Assembly: GCF_000975135.1 (NCBI RefSeq)
Contig: NZ_BBRF01000001.1
Span: 1,676,380-1,740,379 of the forward strand
From: Demequina aurantiaca
GTDB taxonomy: Bacteria > Actinomycetota > Actinomycetes > Actinomycetales > Demequinaceae
Reading direction: 5' to 3'
DNA: 64,000 bases
The translations under genes and the position numbers were made by a program. Numbering within the stretch: position 1 is the stretch's first letter; every line of letters begins with the position of its first letter. Shown here one piece after another: positions 28,225-38,676 of this stretch. The notes below the pieces were generated by a model that saw nothing but the letters and a program-made list of their open reading frames with translations, did not search any database and had not been told where the DNA came from.

Positions 28225-28231
28225 GATTGAA
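28216..28231. promoter_or_regulatory. ArsR-type operator dyad
   Basis: TTCAATCATGATTGAA is a perfect 16-bp palindrome of the form TTCAA-N6-TTGAA, the classic ArsR/SmtB site geometry. It covers the start codon of the arsR-arsC fusion. A weaker ATCA-N8-TGAT lies at 28237-28252. Confidence 0.7.
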
Positions 28232-28307
28232 ACAATATCAGATGAAGTTGATGTCGTCCTCTCGGCCTGGCGCGTGAGTCGGGAACATCCAGGGTGGGCG
28301 AGTGGTT

Positions 28308-28313
28308 GATACT
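28308..28313 (+). promoter_or_regulatory. -10 box for a leaderless ispG transcript
   Basis: GATACT lies 6 bases before the ispG ATG (28320), with no ribosome site between them. Confidence 0.5.
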
Positions 28314-28319
28314 AGAACT

Positions 28320-29474
28320 ATGACTGCAATTGGACTCGGAATGCCGGCCATGCCGCCGGAGACGCTTAGCCCCCGCAAGAAGACCCGCAAGATCAAGGTC
28401 GGCACGGTTGACGTGGGCGGAGACGCACCCGTGAGCGTGCAGTCGATGACCACGACCAAGACCACCGACATCAACGCGACGCTGCAGCAGATCGCGGAGC
28501 TCACCGCATCAGGCTGCGACATTGTGCGCGTTGCGGTACCGACGCAGGACGACGCTGACGCGCTCCCCGCGATCGCCAAGAAGTCCAACATCCCCGTGAT
28601 CGCTGACATCCACTTCCAGCCCAAGTACGTGTTCGCCGCCATCGAGGCCGGCTGCGCCGCGGTGCGCGTGAACCCGGGCAACATCCGCAAGTTTGATGAC
28701 CAGGTCAAGGAGATCGCGCAGGCGGCCAAGGACCACGGCACCTCGATCCGCATCGGCGTCAACGCAGGATCGTTGGATCCGCGCCTGCTCAAGAAGTACG
28801 GCAAGGCGACCCCCGAGGCCCTCGTCGAGTCCGCGGTATGGGAGGCGAGCCTGTTCGAGGAGCACGACTTCCACGACTTCAAGATCTCCGTCAAGCACAA
28901 CGACCCTGTGATCATGGTCAAGGCGTACGAGATGCTGAGCCAGCGCGGCGACTGGCCGCTGCACCTCGGCGTCACTGAGGCCGGCCCCGCGTTCCAGGGC
29001 ACCATCAAGTCCGCAACCGCGTTCGGAGCGCTACTCAGCCAGGGCATCGGCGACACCATTCGTGTTTCGCTGTCCGCGCCTCCTGTTGAGGAGGTCAAGG
29101 TCGGCATCCAGATTCTGCAGAGCCTCAACCTGCGCCCGCGCAAGCTCGAGATCGTGTCGTGCCCGTCATGTGGCCGCGCTCAGGTGGACGTGTACGAGCT
29201 CGCGGAGAAGGTGACCGCCGGCCTCGAGGGCATGGAGGTGCCGCTGCGCGTCGCCGTCATGGGTTGCGTCGTGAATGGACCAGGGGAGGCCCGCGAGGCC
29301 GACCTGGGCGTCGCATCGGGCAATGGCAAGGGCCAGATCTTCGTCAAGGGTGAGGTCATCAAGACCGTGGCCGAGAAGGACATCGTGGAGACCCTCATCG
29401 AGGAAGCCATGAAGATCGCCGAGACCATGGAACCCGTGGAGGGCTCGTCGCCAAAGGTGATGGCCGCACAATGA
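28320..29474 (+). CDS. ispG: 4-hydroxy-3-methylbut-2-enyl diphosphate synthase
   Basis: 384 residues from ATG 28320. Fe-S enzyme of the MEP pathway converting MEcPP to HMBPP. Motifs: [21 protein letters not shown] (quoted in part), RVNPGNI, and the cluster ligands [10 protein letters not shown] and [11 protein letters not shown] with the usual three cysteines. A longer in-frame start at 28302 lacks support; the family begins near IGLGMP. The next gene overlaps by ATGA. Confidence 0.96.
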   Translation: MTAIGLGMPAMPPETLSPRKKTRKIKVGTVDVGGDAPVSVQSMTTTKTTDINATLQQIAELTASGCDIVRVAVPTQDDADALPAIAKKSNIPVIADIHFQPKYVFAAIEAGCAAVRVNPGNIRKFDDQVKEIAQAAKDHGTSIRIGVNAGSLDPRLLKKYGKATPEALVESAVWEASLFEEHDFHDFKISVKHNDPVIMVKAYEMLSQRGDWPLHLGVTEAGPAFQGTIKSATAFGALLSQGIGDTIRVSLSAPPVEEVKVGIQILQSLNLRPRKLEIVSCPSCGRAQVDVYELAEKVTAGLEGMEVPLRVAVMGCVVNGPGEAREADLGVASGNGKGQIFVKGEVIKTVAEKDIVETLIEEAMKIAETMEPVEGSSPKVMAAQ

Positions 29475-30412
29475 CCGACTCGCTGCTCAGGCGCGCGCAG
29501 CACTCGCTGGCGCCCCTGCAGCGGCGTGATCTCGCCCAGGCTCTCGAGTGGTGTGCGGAGGACCCGGTCAGCAACTGCGTCCTCGCGATGCACCTCGAGA
29601 CCGCGCGTGACTCCGGAATCATCCCCCCATACCTGTGGGCCGTCAAGCGCCGTGGCATCCGTGGACTGCCGGGCATGAATCGCGAGAGCGTGGGCATTAT
29701 CTGGAATGGCGCCAATCTGACGGCGGTCATCCCTGAGGCGGCCGATGCTGGTGCCTTTTCCACCGACGACGTCCGCGCCGAGGTCGCGGCGGCGATGGTG
29801 GGTAGGCTCAACCGACCTGCGGCGCTCGTCGGTAGCGCGGAGTTGATGCTTGACCTGTGGGGTCGCGTGGAGCCCTGGTGGGGTCCTGCGCGTGAGGTTC
29901 GCGACAGGCAGTTGTCGATGGCGCTGGCGTCGGGCCCCAAGCATGTGGCGAGCGACGGTTCTGGCCTGGAGCTCGCGGCCGTACGCCCGGCCACCATGGT
30001 GGACTACGACCTGTTGTTGCCGGCATCTGTCCACATGTTCGTAGGGGAGGTGGGCTACGACCCGATGCATCACGGGCGTGCAGCCTACGAGGATCGGTTG
30101 CGCGCGTTGGTGCGTGGTGGTCGCGTTTTTGTTCAGTTCGGGACACTTGAGGGGAGCCGGCAGGTTCTGTTCAAGGCCGACGTTGGTGCCGTGGGCTGCA
30201 ATGTGGCGCAGGTACAGGGCGTGTGGGTCAACCCGGCTGTACGCGGGCGCGGACTGTCCAAGGCGGGAATGGCCGCCGTCGTCGAATCCGTGCGCGCGAC
30301 GATCGCCCCCACGGTGTCGCTGTACGTCAACGACTTCAACGCGCCCGCGGTGGCGGGCTACCGTGCAGTGGGCTTTGAAGAGGTCGGGACCTTCGCCACG
30401 GTCATGTTCTGA
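29471..30412 (+). CDS. GNAT-family acetyltransferase with DUF4081 domain
   Basis: 313 residues, overlapping ispG by ATGA. The N-terminal half (about residues 10-150) is a DUF4081-like region; the C-terminal half (about 165-313) is a GNAT fold with [22 protein letters not shown] (quoted in part) as the acetyl-CoA loop (RGRGLS). The pairing with ispG and proS is conserved in actinobacteria. Substrate unknown. Confidence 0.85.
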   Translation: MTDSLLRRAQHSLAPLQRRDLAQALEWCAEDPVSNCVLAMHLETARDSGIIPPYLWAVKRRGIRGLPGMNRESVGIIWNGANLTAVIPEAADAGAFSTDDVRAEVAAAMVGRLNRPAALVGSAELMLDLWGRVEPWWGPAREVRDRQLSMALASGPKHVASDGSGLELAAVRPATMVDYDLLLPASVHMFVGEVGYDPMHHGRAAYEDRLRALVRGGRVFVQFGTLEGSRQVLFKADVGAVGCNVAQVQGVWVNPAVRGRGLSKAGMAAVVESVRATIAPTVSLYVNDFNAPAVAGYRAVGFEEVGTFATVMF

Positions 30413-30442
30413 CAGGCGCTCGAGACTGGCCACATGCGCCAG

Positions 30443-30448
30443 TAGGCT
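30443..30448 (+). promoter_or_regulatory. -10 box for a leaderless proS transcript
   Basis: TAGGCT lies 7 bases before the proS ATG (30456). Confidence 0.55.
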
Positions 30449-30455
30449 TAGCCCC

Positions 30456-32264
30456 ATGTTGCGCATGTCTACTCTCTTTCTCCGTACCCTCCGTGAAGAC
30501 CCCGCCGAGGCGGAGGTCGCCTCGCACAAGCTGTTGGTTCGCGCGGGTTACATCCGTCGTGCCGCTCCCGGCATCTACACCTGGCTGCCGCTGGGACTGC
30601 GGGTTCTCGCCAAGGTTGAGGCCATTGTCCGGGAGGAGATGGAGGCCGCTGGTGCGCAGGAGGTTCACTTCCCCGCGCTGCTGCCCAAGGAGCCCTATGA
30701 GGTCACGGGTCGCTGGGACGAGTACGGCCCCAACCTGTTCCGCCTTCAGGATCGCAAGGGCACCGACATGCTGCTCGCGCCCACGCACGAGGAGATGTTC
30801 ACGCTCCTGGTGAAGGACCTGTACAACTCGTACAAGGACCTGCCGCTGACGATTTTTCAGATTCAGAACAAGTATCGCGACGAGGCACGCCCGCGTGCGG
30901 GGCTCCTCCGTGGCCGCGAGTTCATCATGAAGGACGCATACAGCTTCGATATCGACGATGCCGGGCTCGAGGCCTCGTACCAGGCGCAGCGTGAAGCCTA
31001 CGTGCGCATCTTCGACCGCATGGGACTCGAATACGTCATCGTCACGGCGACGTCGGGAGCCATGGGTGGGTCCAAGTCCGAGGAATTCCTGAGCCCCACC
31101 CCCATCGGCGAGGACACGTATGTGCGCTCACCCGGTGGCTACGCAGCCAACGTCGAGGCCGTCACCACTCCGGTGCCCGACGCGATTGACTTCTCCGACG
31201 CACCCGCGGCTCACGTCGAGGACACGCCTGAGACCCCCACGATTGACACACTCGTGGATGCGGCGAATGCGCTCCACCCCCGCGCGGATCGTCCCTGGAC
31301 GGCGGCGGACACGCTCAAGAACGTGGTCATCGCTGCCACCAACCCCGCCGGCGAGCGGGGCATCCTCGTGGTGGGGTTGCCCGGCGACCGCGCGGTGGAC
31401 ATGACGCGTCTCGCGGCCGCGCTGGCGCCCGCGATCGTCGAGCCCGCGACTGAGGAAGACATCAAGAAGCACCCCGAGCTGGTCAAGGGGTACATCGGCC
31501 CCGGCGTCCTTGGTCCCCAGGCGAGGCCCGCGGACGTCGAATTCCTGTCCGCCGAGGACGCGACGATCCCGTACATGCTGGACCCGCGCATCGTCCCCGG
31601 TACCCGCTGGATTACCGGCGCCGATGCGCCCGGCAAGCACGTCTTCGAACTCACCATGGGTCGTGACTTTGTTGGCGACGGTGTGATCGAGGCTGCCGAA
31701 GTGCTCGCCGGCGACGAGGCTCCCGATGGTTCGGGGCCACTCGAGCTCGCACGCGGCGTCGAGATTGGCCACATCTTCCAGCTGGGCCGCAAGTACGCCG
31801 AGGCTCTGGACCTCAAGGTGCTAGACGTCAACGGCAAGCAGCAGATTGTCACCATGGGTTCGTACGGTGTGGGCGTCACGCGCGCACTCGCCCTGCTCGC
31901 GGAGAACAACAACGACGAGCTGGGTCTCAAATGGCCCACGCACGTTGCTCCGTATCACGTGCACGTGATCGCGGCCGGCAAGGACGACGCGATGCACGAC
32001 AAGGCCGAGGCGATCTCCAAAGCTCTCGAGGCCGACGGCATCGAGGTCTGCTACGACGACCGTCCCAAGGTGTCGCCGGGCGTGAAATTCAAGGATGCCG
32101 AGCTCATCGGCGCGCCCTTCACAGTGGTCGTGGGCCGCGGACTGGCTGATGGACACGTGGAGTTTAAGGTGCGGGCCACCGGCTCGAGCGAGAACCTGCC
32201 CGTCGGCGACGTTATTGAGCACGTGGCCGCAGCCGTTCGTGCCGATCTGCCTCAACCTGCGTAA
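30456..32264 (+). CDS. proS: Prolyl-tRNA synthetase (bacterial type)
   Basis: 602 residues from ATG 30456 ([20 protein letters not shown]). Class II synthetase charging tRNA-Pro. Motif 2 region [24 protein letters not shown] (quoted in part) and motif 3 [14 protein letters not shown] are present. The YbaK-like editing insertion (about residues 255-410) is present, marking the bacterial-type enzyme. The start is fixed by the TAGGCT box 7 bases upstream and by family alignment. Confidence 0.96.
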   Translation: MLRMSTLFLRTLREDPAEAEVASHKLLVRAGYIRRAAPGIYTWLPLGLRVLAKVEAIVREEMEAAGAQEVHFPALLPKEPYEVTGRWDEYGPNLFRLQDRKGTDMLLAPTHEEMFTLLVKDLYNSYKDLPLTIFQIQNKYRDEARPRAGLLRGREFIMKDAYSFDIDDAGLEASYQAQREAYVRIFDRMGLEYVIVTATSGAMGGSKSEEFLSPTPIGEDTYVRSPGGYAANVEAVTTPVPDAIDFSDAPAAHVEDTPETPTIDTLVDAANALHPRADRPWTAADTLKNVVIAATNPAGERGILVVGLPGDRAVDMTRLAAALAPAIVEPATEEDIKKHPELVKGYIGPGVLGPQARPADVEFLSAEDATIPYMLDPRIVPGTRWITGADAPGKHVFELTMGRDFVGDGVIEAAEVLAGDEAPDGSGPLELARGVEIGHIFQLGRKYAEALDLKVLDVNGKQQIVTMGSYGVGVTRALALLAENNNDELGLKWPTHVAPYHVHVIAAGKDDAMHDKAEAISKALEADGIEVCYDDRPKVSPGVKFKDAELIGAPFTVVVGRGLADGHVEFKVRATGSSENLPVGDVIEHVAAAVRADLPQPA

Positions 32265-32363
32265 CCGCGGGCACGGTGGGGATCGGACCAGCAGGGCGCT
32301 CGAGCCCCCGAAAAGCGTGCCAAAACGGACCAACAGAAGTGCGGGGTGCTGTGGCCTGGGGTG

Positions 32364-33485
32364 TTAGGACGCGGGTTGTAGTCCTGGTAGCACCGGGAAT
32401 TTGTCGGGCGTGAAGCCCGGCTGCAGGGCCCCTGCTGCGTAGGCGTCGAATGCCGCGTTGAGGATCCACCCACGGTCGTCAGGGGTGACGCCATCCAGCA
32501 TGGCTGCATAAGTCGCGCCTAGGGCAAACTCCGTGTCCCTGGCGGTCGCCGCACGCGACAGTGCGGTGTCCACCATGGTCGGCGGGATGTCGTAGAGCTC
32601 CTGGCGGCGATCCTGGGTCCCGGCCAGGATGCCGAACTCGTCGGCACGCGCCCCTTGGATGTCGCGACGGGCGAGCGCATTCGCACGCTCTTCACCTGCG
32701 GACTTGGCGGCGATGACCTCGTAGAGGAACCGCGCCCGGTCGTGTGCCACGGCGAGGTCGCCGAGGGTCACAGGGGAGATGGCGTCGGCGCTGGCGGGGA
32801 GGAACGTATCTCCAAGGTCGACGCTGGTGGGCAGGACCCGTTCGGCGGCGGTCACGGGGATGGGCTCCGGGGAGGAACTCACCGCCGGAATAGCGCTCTC
32901 GCTGGTGGATGGTTCGCCGGTCCCGTTCGGCTCTGGCTCACCCGGGAGCGCGCCGCTGGGGGACGCGAGAGGGGTGGGGGAAGGACTGGGCTGCACCGTC
33001 TCGGCCAGGGCGGTGTTTTGCGCCCACCACAGCGCGAAGGCATGAGTCAGGCCCATGCTGGACTGCAAGAGTGCAAGATTTGAGTCAGTGGTCGTGGTCG
33101 CGGTCTCCAAGGCTCCCTCACGCGCCTGCGTGACCGCGTCGTCAAGAGAACCGGTGAACGGAGAGGGCGACGGGGCGGGGGAGGGAGTCGCGACATAGAC
33201 GCCGCCCAGCGCCTCCAGATGTGCGGGGGCAGCCTGGGCTTCGATGGACGCGAGATCGGATGCAGACACCCCATCGCTTGAGCCTGAACCAAGAACGTCA
33301 AGCACATGCTGCTCGCGCGCGGCAGCATCGTCGCGTTCAAGGGTGACCGCGTCGGCAGACGGGTACACGACGGGCTCCTTCTCGAGGTGCCAGGAACATC
33401 CCGCGACGCCCACCACCAGTACGCCCGCGAGCAGTGCCGCGGTCCACGGTCGGACGGTAGAGTTGGTGGCTCGGCGGGCGCTCAT
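32364..33485 (-). CDS. Lipoprotein with DUF4439 (ferritin-like) domain
   Basis: 373 residues from ATG 33485. A signal peptide ends in a lipobox VGVAGC, so the protein should be a lipid-anchored exported protein. A Pro/Ser/Thr-rich linker (about residues 100-200) splits an N-terminal helical region from a C-terminal helical domain like DUF4439 (VAHDRARFLYEVIAAKS, FALGATYAAMLDG). Role unknown. The -10 CATGAT lies 7 bases before the ATG on the minus strand. It faces away from rimP, a conserved neighbour. Confidence 0.78.
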   Translation of the reverse strand: MSARRATNSTVRPWTAALLAGVLVVGVAGCSWHLEKEPVVYPSADAVTLERDDAAAREQHVLDVLGSGSSDGVSASDLASIEAQAAPAHLEALGGVYVATPSPAPSPSPFTGSLDDAVTQAREGALETATTTTDSNLALLQSSMGLTHAFALWWAQNTALAETVQPSPSPTPLASPSGALPGEPEPNGTGEPSTSESAIPAVSSSPEPIPVTAAERVLPTSVDLGDTFLPASADAISPVTLGDLAVAHDRARFLYEVIAAKSAGEERANALARRDIQGARADEFGILAGTQDRRQELYDIPPTMVDTALSRAATARDTEFALGATYAAMLDGVTPDDRGWILNAAFDAYAAGALQPGFTPDKFPVLPGLQPAS

Positions 33486-33550
33486 GCCCGCCATCATGAC
33501 ACGCACTTGGCCTGGGCTTAGACTGTGTCCTGACGAATTTCAGAAACGGA

Positions 33551-33573
33551 GCGCGCATCCGCGCGCGGGGAGG
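33551..33573 (+). promoter_or_regulatory. Hairpin adjoining rimP ribosome site
   Basis: GCGCGC (33551-33556), ATCC loop and GCGCGC (33561-33566) immediately precede the GGGGAGG ribosome site at 33567-33573. A TAGACT -10 lies further upstream near 33520. This may tune rimP translation. Confidence 0.4.
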
Positions 33574-33581
33574 CGATGACT

Positions 33582-34085
33582 ATGGACATCTCACGCCAGA
33601 TTGCCGACCTCGCGACACCGGGGGCCCACGCCGCCGGGTTGGTCGTTGACGGGGTCGCCGTCTCACCGGCGGGAAAGCGCACACGCGTGCTCATCACACT
33701 GGACCTGCCCGAGACCGAGGTCGGTTCCGCCAGCCTCGACTCGATCGCCGTGGCCTCACGTGCCATCGGCGCGGCGCTGGACGAGGCGAACGTCCCCAAG
33801 AACGAATACACGCTCGAGGTCTCGACCCCGGGCATTGACCGTCCGCTCACGGAGCGCGGTCACTTCCTGCGCGCACGCACCCGCCTGGTCACGCTCGACC
33901 TCGCGGAAGGCGCGACGGCCACGGGTCGCATCGTGGACGTCGAGGACGATGCGGTGGTGCTGGAAACCGCCGGCGAGCGCGTCTCGTTTGCCCTGAGCGA
34001 CATTGCCGACGGGCGCATCGAGGTAGAAATGAAGAAGCTGAAGAACGCGAAGTTTGAGGAAGAGGACGCACCTGATGGACATTGA
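33582..34085 (+). CDS. rimP: Ribosome maturation factor RimP
   Basis: 167 residues from ATG 33582, 8 bases after GGGGAGG; ATG 33576 is too near the site. RimP aids 30S assembly with S12. The typical [23 protein letters not shown] segment (quoted in part; about residues 83-105) is present. The end overlaps nusA by 11 bases, so translation is coupled. Confidence 0.94.
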   Translation: MDISRQIADLATPGAHAAGLVVDGVAVSPAGKRTRVLITLDLPETEVGSASLDSIAVASRAIGAALDEANVPKNEYTLEVSTPGIDRPLTERGHFLRARTRLVTLDLAEGATATGRIVDVEDDAVVLETAGERVSFALSDIADGRIEVEMKKLKNAKFEEEDAPDGH

Positions 34086-35127
34086 TATGCGCGCCCTGCA
34101 GGGGCTCGAGAAGGAAAAGGACATCAAGCTCGGCGTCCTGATTGACGCGATCGAGCAGGCGCTCCTGTCGGCCTACCACAAGACCCCCGGGGCCTACTCT
34201 CACGCCCGCGCTCACGTGGACCGCGCGAGCGGCAAGGTGTCCATCCTCGCCCGCGAGGAGAACAAGTCGGAGGACGGCGAACTCGTCGATCTCTCGCCCG
34301 AGTTTGACCACACCCCAGACGACTTTGGGCGCATCGCGACGTCCACTGCCCGCCAGGTCATCTTCCAGCGCCTGCGCCAGGCGGGGGACGATGCCGTGCT
34401 GGGTGAGTACGCCGACAAGGAGGGCCACCTGGTCTCCGGCGTCATCCAGCAGAGCGCGGATCCGCGCAACGTGCACCTCGACATGGGAGACGTCGAAGGT
34501 CTGTTGCCGTCCCACGAGCAGGTGCCCACCGAGACATACACCCACGGCGAGCGCCTGCGCGCGTTCGTGCTTGACGTTTCGCGTGGCATGAAGGGCCCGT
34601 CGATCACGCTGTCCAGGACCCACCCGGGCCTGGTCCGCAGACTGTTCGAACTCGAGGTCCCGGAGATCGCCGACGGCACGGTCGAAATCATGAGCGTCGC
34701 CCGCGAGGCCGGCCACCGCACCAAGATGGCCGTCCGTGCGACGATCCCGGGCGTGAACCCCAAGGGTGCCTGCATTGGTCCCATGGGTGCGCGTGTGCGC
34801 GCCGTCATGAGCGAATTGCACGGCGAGAAGATCGACATTGTCGATTGGGATGAGGACCCCGCCACGTACGTCGGCAACGCGTTGTCCCCGTCGCGAGTGG
34901 TGTCCGTCACGGTGGTCGACCTCGAGGCACGCGCGGCTCGCGTGATTGTTCCTGACTTCCACCTGTCTCTCGCGATCGGCAAGGAGGGGCAAAACGCCCG
35001 CCTGGCGGCACGACTGACGGGCTGGCGCATTGATATCCGCTCGGATGAGGCGCCCGACGGCCCCGTGGCGACCGGCGTGGAGGACGGCGATTCGGCCGAT
35101 TCCGACGCGCCCGGTGCCGCTCACTAG
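34075..35127 (+). CDS. nusA: Transcription termination/antitermination factor NusA
   Basis: 350 residues from ATG 34075. The N-terminal RNA-polymerase-binding domain is followed by S1 (about 130-200) and two KH domains ([45 protein letters not shown], both quoted in part). It lacks the acidic C-terminal repeats of E. coli NusA, as usual in actinobacteria. Coupled to rimP; ylxR follows. Confidence 0.96.
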   Translation: MDIDMRALQGLEKEKDIKLGVLIDAIEQALLSAYHKTPGAYSHARAHVDRASGKVSILAREENKSEDGELVDLSPEFDHTPDDFGRIATSTARQVIFQRLRQAGDDAVLGEYADKEGHLVSGVIQQSADPRNVHLDMGDVEGLLPSHEQVPTETYTHGERLRAFVLDVSRGMKGPSITLSRTHPGLVRRLFELEVPEIADGTVEIMSVAREAGHRTKMAVRATIPGVNPKGACIGPMGARVRAVMSELHGEKIDIVDWDEDPATYVGNALSPSRVVSVTVVDLEARAARVIVPDFHLSLAIGKEGQNARLAARLTGWRIDIRSDEAPDGPVATGVEDGDSADSDAPGAAH

Positions 35128-35144
35128 CGCAACCCGGTAGACTG

Positions 35145-35432
35145 ATGACGCTGAGCAGCCAGCCGCTGGCATCTCGCACCCCCGCGTCGGACCCCACAGG
35201 GCCGATACGGACGTGCGTCGGATGTCGGAAGACGGACGCTCAGTCAGTCTTGATGCGAGTGGCATTGGACGGCAACCACGTGGTGGCCGATCCGAGCCGC
35301 TCGTTGCCGGGGCGAGGAGCGTGGCTGCACCGCAGCGACGAATGCCTCGCGACGGCGCTTCAGCGTCGAGCCTTGGGGCGTGCACTGCGCGCACCACAGG
35401 CAGACGCCTCCGGCATCACGCTGGAGAGCTAA
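35145..35432 (+). CDS. ylxR: YlxR-family (DUF448) RNA-binding protein
   Basis: 95 residues. The family core GPIRTCVGCRKTDAQSVLMRVAL (quoted in part; about residues 20-42) and LPGRGAWLHRSDECLATAL are present. The protein lies between nusA and infB, its universal place. YlxR homologues bind RNA and affect RNase P or transcription in some species. The ATG at 35145 is plausible, but a TAGACT box one base upstream leaves the exact start unsure. Confidence 0.85.
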   Translation: MTLSSQPLASRTPASDPTGPIRTCVGCRKTDAQSVLMRVALDGNHVVADPSRSLPGRGAWLHRSDECLATALQRRALGRALRAPQADASGITLES

Positions 35433-35477
35433 GAGACTGTGCCCTTGATGACCATCGATAGAACGGGACGAAAGCCC

Positions 35478-35520
35478 ATGGCAACCCGATGAGTGCCTCA
35501 CGATGAGTACCCAGCAGTAA
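35478..35520 (+). other. Three overlapping mini-ORFs in infB leader
   Basis: ATG at 35478 (5 codons with stop), 35489 (6 codons) and 35503 (6 codons) each overlap the next by ATGA. The last stops 4 bases before the hairpin at 35525. They may be a translated leader; their translation is unproven and no strong ribosome site precedes the first. Confidence 0.35.
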
Positions 35521-35524
35521 CGAT

Positions 35525-35559
35525 GGTTCGACCCTGTCTTGGTCGAACCAAGACAGGAG
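35525..35559 (+). promoter_or_regulatory. Mutually exclusive hairpins at the infB ribosome site
   Basis: Hairpin A is GGTTCGACC (35525-35533) with GGTCGAACC (35541-35549), 9 perfect pairs. Hairpin B is CCTGTCTTGGT (35533-35543) with ACCAAGACAGG (35547-35557), 11 perfect pairs and a 3-base loop. B covers AGG of the AGGAG ribosome site (35555-35559). Only one can form, so this has the form of an RNA switch. Confidence 0.65.
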
Positions 35560-35563
35560 AATT

Positions 35564-38239
35564 GTGGCAAAGCCCCGCGTCCATGAGATCGCGAAAGAGC
35601 TCGGAGTATCGAGCAAGGACCTAATCGCCAAGCTCACCGAAATCGGTGAGTACGTGAAGGGTCCGTCTTCCACCCTTGAAGCACCAGTGGTGCGAAAGGC
35701 CAAGGAGGCATTCCCGGCACCCGCCGAGAAGCCCGCCGAGGCCCCCAAGCCCGCAGCTAAGAAGCCTGCGGCACCCAAGCCTGCCGCTCCTAAGCCTGCC
35801 GCCCCTGAGGCGCCGGTTCCGGACGAGGCCCCCGCCGCACCGGCGCCCGCACCTTCGGCTCCGGCAGCGGCAACCCCCGCCAAGCCAGCCGATGCTCCCG
35901 CGGACGCTCCGGCCGACGCGCCTGCCGCGGCGGCCAAGACTGACGCACCGACCCCCGGCGACATGCCGCGTCCGCGTCCGCGTCCCGGCGGCAATAACCC
36001 CTTCTCGGACAAGGCGTCGGCTCCTCGCCCTCGCCCGCGTCCGGGCGGCAACAACCCCTTCCAGGCTCCTCGCCCGCAGGGTCGACCCGGCGGCGCGCCG
36101 GGTGGTCGTCCCGCAGGTGCAGGCGGCGCGCCCGGACCTCGTGGCGCACGCCCGACTCCGGGGCAGATGCCCGCTCAGGCCCCCAACCGTGGTGGCCCAG
36201 GTGGCGCACCCGGCCGCGGCGGTCCTGGTGGAGCCCCTGGTCGTCCCGGCGGGTTCGGCGGCCCCGGTGGCCGTCCGGCCGCAGGTGGACGTGGACGTGG
36301 CGGCGGCACCGCAGGTGCCTTCGGTCGCCAGGGAGGCAAGCCTGCACGTTCGCGTAAGTCGAAGCGCGCGAAGCGGGCCGAATACGAGCAGAGCCAGGCG
36401 CCCGCCATCGGCGGCGTCAACATTCCTCGCGGTAACGGTGAGACGCTGATTCGTCTTCGCCGTGGCGCGACGTTGGCTGACTTTGCCGAGAAGATTGACG
36501 TGATTCCCGCGTCGCTCGTGACCGTGCTGTTCCACCTCGGTGAGATGGCCACCGCGACGCAGTCGCTGGACGAGGACACGTTCGCGACGCTGGGTGCCGA
36601 GCTGGGCTACAAGATCCAGATCGTGTCTCCCGAGGAGGAGGACCGCGAGCTGCTCGAGGACTTCAACATCGACATCGACGCCGAACTTGAGGCGGAGACC
36701 GATGAGGAGCTCGAGGCGCGGCCACCGGTCGTCACCGTCATGGGTCACGTCGACCACGGTAAGACGCGCCTGCTGGACGCGATCCGCCACGCCGACGTCA
36801 TCTCCGGCGAGGCCGGCGGCATCACGCAGCACATCGGTGCGTACCAGGTTCACCACGAGCACGAGGGCGTCAACCGCGCCATCACGTTCATTGACACCCC
36901 GGGTCACGAGGCGTTCACCGCCATGCGTGCCCGTGGTGCCAAGGTCACCGACATCGCGATCCTCGTGGTTGCAGCGGATGACGGCGTCATGCCCCAGACC
37001 ATTGAGGCGCTCAACCACGCCCAGGCGGCCGACGTGCCGATCGTGGTAGCAGTGAACAAGGTCGATAAGGAAGGCGCCAACCCCGCCAAGATTCGCCAGC
37101 AGCTCACCGAGTACAACTTGGTCGCTGAGGAGTACGGCGGAGAGACGATGTTCGTCGACGTGTCCGCTATCCAGAACAAGAACATCGACGCGCTGCTCGA
37201 GGCCGTGCTGCTGACAGCAGACGCCGGCCTTGACCTGCGAGCCAACCCCAACAAGGACGCTCGCGGTGTGGCAGTCGAGGCTCACCTGGACAAGGGCCGA
37301 GGTGCCGTTGCGACGGTACTGGTTAACTCCGGAACGCTGCGCGTGGGTGACTCGATCGTCGCGGGTACGGCTCACGGCCGTGTGCGTGCGATGTTCGATG
37401 AGCACGACCAGCCCGTCAAGGAAGCCCTTCCCGCTCGTCCGGTGCTCGTCATCGGTCTGACCTCGGTGCCCGGCGCCGGCGACACCTTCCTGGTGGCCGA
37501 CGACGACCGTACCGCGCGTCAGATTGCGGAGAAGCGCGAGACGGCCGAGCGTGCAGCTCAGCTGGCCAAGCGCCGCAAGCGCATCAGCCTCGAGGACTTC
37601 AACCAGGCTCTCGAAGATGGCAAGGTCGACACGCTCAACCTCATCATCAAGGGTGACGTCTCCGGTGCCGTCGAGGCGCTCGAGGACGCGTTGCTCCAGA
37701 TCGATGTGGGCAAGGAAGTCGACCTGCGCATCATCCACCGTGGTGTGGGTGCTGTCACGCAGAACGATGTCAACCTTGCGACGGTCGACAACGCGATCAT
37801 CCTTGGATTCAACGTTCGCCCCGCCGAGCGTGTCCAGGAACTCGCGGACCGCGAGGGCGTCGACATGCGCTTCTACTCGGTCATCTACCGCGTGCTCGAG
37901 GACGTCGAGGCGTCGCTCAAGGGCATGCTCAAGCCCGAGTTCGAGGAGCGCCAGAGCGGTGGCGCTGAGATCATGGAGATCTTCCGCAGCTCCAAGTTCG
38001 GAAACATCGCAGGTTGCCTCGTGCGCACCGGAACGATTCGTCGCAACGCGGCGGCTCGCGTGGTGCGTGCCGGCAACGTCATCGGCGAAGCGAAGATCGA
38101 CACGCTGCGCCGGTTCAAGGACGACGCGACCGAGGTCAAGGACGGCTTCGAGTGCGGTATCGGTCTTGGCAAGTTCAACGACATCCAGGTCGGAGACGTC
38201 ATTGAGACGTTCGAGATGGTGGAGATTCCGAGGAACTAA
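35564..38239 (+). CDS. infB: Translation initiation factor IF-2
   Basis: 891 residues from GTG 35564. A long Pro/Ala/Gly-rich N-terminal region (to about residue 300) with [11 protein letters not shown] repeats precedes the GTPase module. G-motifs: GHVDHGKT (about residue 394), DTPGHE (about 443), NKVDKEG (about 498). The C-terminal fMet-tRNA-binding domain is intact. Its stop shares a base with rbfA ATG. The ribosome site lies within a proposed RNA switch. Confidence 0.96.
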   Translation: MAKPRVHEIAKELGVSSKDLIAKLTEIGEYVKGPSSTLEAPVVRKAKEAFPAPAEKPAEAPKPAAKKPAAPKPAAPKPAAPEAPVPDEAPAAPAPAPSAPAAATPAKPADAPADAPADAPAAAAKTDAPTPGDMPRPRPRPGGNNPFSDKASAPRPRPRPGGNNPFQAPRPQGRPGGAPGGRPAGAGGAPGPRGARPTPGQMPAQAPNRGGPGGAPGRGGPGGAPGRPGGFGGPGGRPAAGGRGRGGGTAGAFGRQGGKPARSRKSKRAKRAEYEQSQAPAIGGVNIPRGNGETLIRLRRGATLADFAEKIDVIPASLVTVLFHLGEMATATQSLDEDTFATLGAELGYKIQIVSPEEEDRELLEDFNIDIDAELEAETDEELEARPPVVTVMGHVDHGKTRLLDAIRHADVISGEAGGITQHIGAYQVHHEHEGVNRAITFIDTPGHEAFTAMRARGAKVTDIAILVVAADDGVMPQTIEALNHAQAADVPIVVAVNKVDKEGANPAKIRQQLTEYNLVAEEYGGETMFVDVSAIQNKNIDALLEAVLLTADAGLDLRANPNKDARGVAVEAHLDKGRGAVATVLVNSGTLRVGDSIVAGTAHGRVRAMFDEHDQPVKEALPARPVLVIGLTSVPGAGDTFLVADDDRTARQIAEKRETAERAAQLAKRRKRISLEDFNQALEDGKVDTLNLIIKGDVSGAVEALEDALLQIDVGKEVDLRIIHRGVGAVTQNDVNLATVDNAIILGFNVRPAERVQELADREGVDMRFYSVIYRVLEDVEASLKGMLKPEFEERQSGGAEIMEIFRSSKFGNIAGCLVRTGTIRRNAAARVVRAGNVIGEAKIDTLRRFKDDATEVKDGFECGIGLGKFNDIQVGDVIETFEMVEIPRN

Positions 38240-38676
38240 TGGTTGACTCCGCACGCGCGCTCAAGCTCGCTGGCACGATCAAGAGGATCGTCGCCGGCGC
38301 GCTTGAGAACGACATAAAAGACCCCCGACTGGGATTCGTCACCGTCACCGATGTTCGGATGACGGGCGACCTCCAGCAGGCGTCCGTGTTTTACACCGTC
38401 TTTGGCGATGAGGAACAGCAGGCTTCCACGGCAGCGGCCTTGGCTTCGGCCAAGGGCCGGCTGCGGTCGCTCGTGGGTGGGCAGTTGGGCATTCGGCTGA
38501 CTCCCACGCTCGACTTCTACCTTGACGCGGTGCCGGAGACGGCCGCCTCGCTCGAGGAGTCGTTGCAGGCCGCACGGCTGCGGGACGAGGAGCTCAAGCG
38601 CATGCGCGAGGGCGCCACGTTCGCCGGCGATGAGGACCCGTACAAGCACCCCGAGTCCGATGACGAGGACGCCTAA
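38239..38676 (+). CDS. rbfA: Ribosome-binding factor A
   Basis: 145 residues, overlapping infB by one base. RbfA binds immature 30S, aiding 16S 5'-end processing, and acts in cold adaptation. Core motif: NDIKDPRLGFVTVTDVRMTGDL (quoted in part; about residues 24-45). A KH-type fold is followed by an acidic tail. truB starts within the last 17 bases. Confidence 0.95.
   Translation: MVDSARALKLAGTIKRIVAGALENDIKDPRLGFVTVTDVRMTGDLQQASVFYTVFGDEEQQASTAAALASAKGRLRSLVGGQLGIRLTPTLDFYLDAVPETAASLEESLQAARLRDEELKRMREGATFAGDEDPYKHPESDDEDA

Noticed and set aside
35525-35549. GGTTCGA resembling a tRNA T-arm before infB
   Set aside because: No acceptor stem, anticodon arm or CCA can be built around it; the bases are explained by the two hairpins.
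35621-38254. 877-residue antisense frame over infB
   Set aside because: Shadow of a high-GC gene; the sense strand is unmistakable IF-2 and the antisense protein has no domain.
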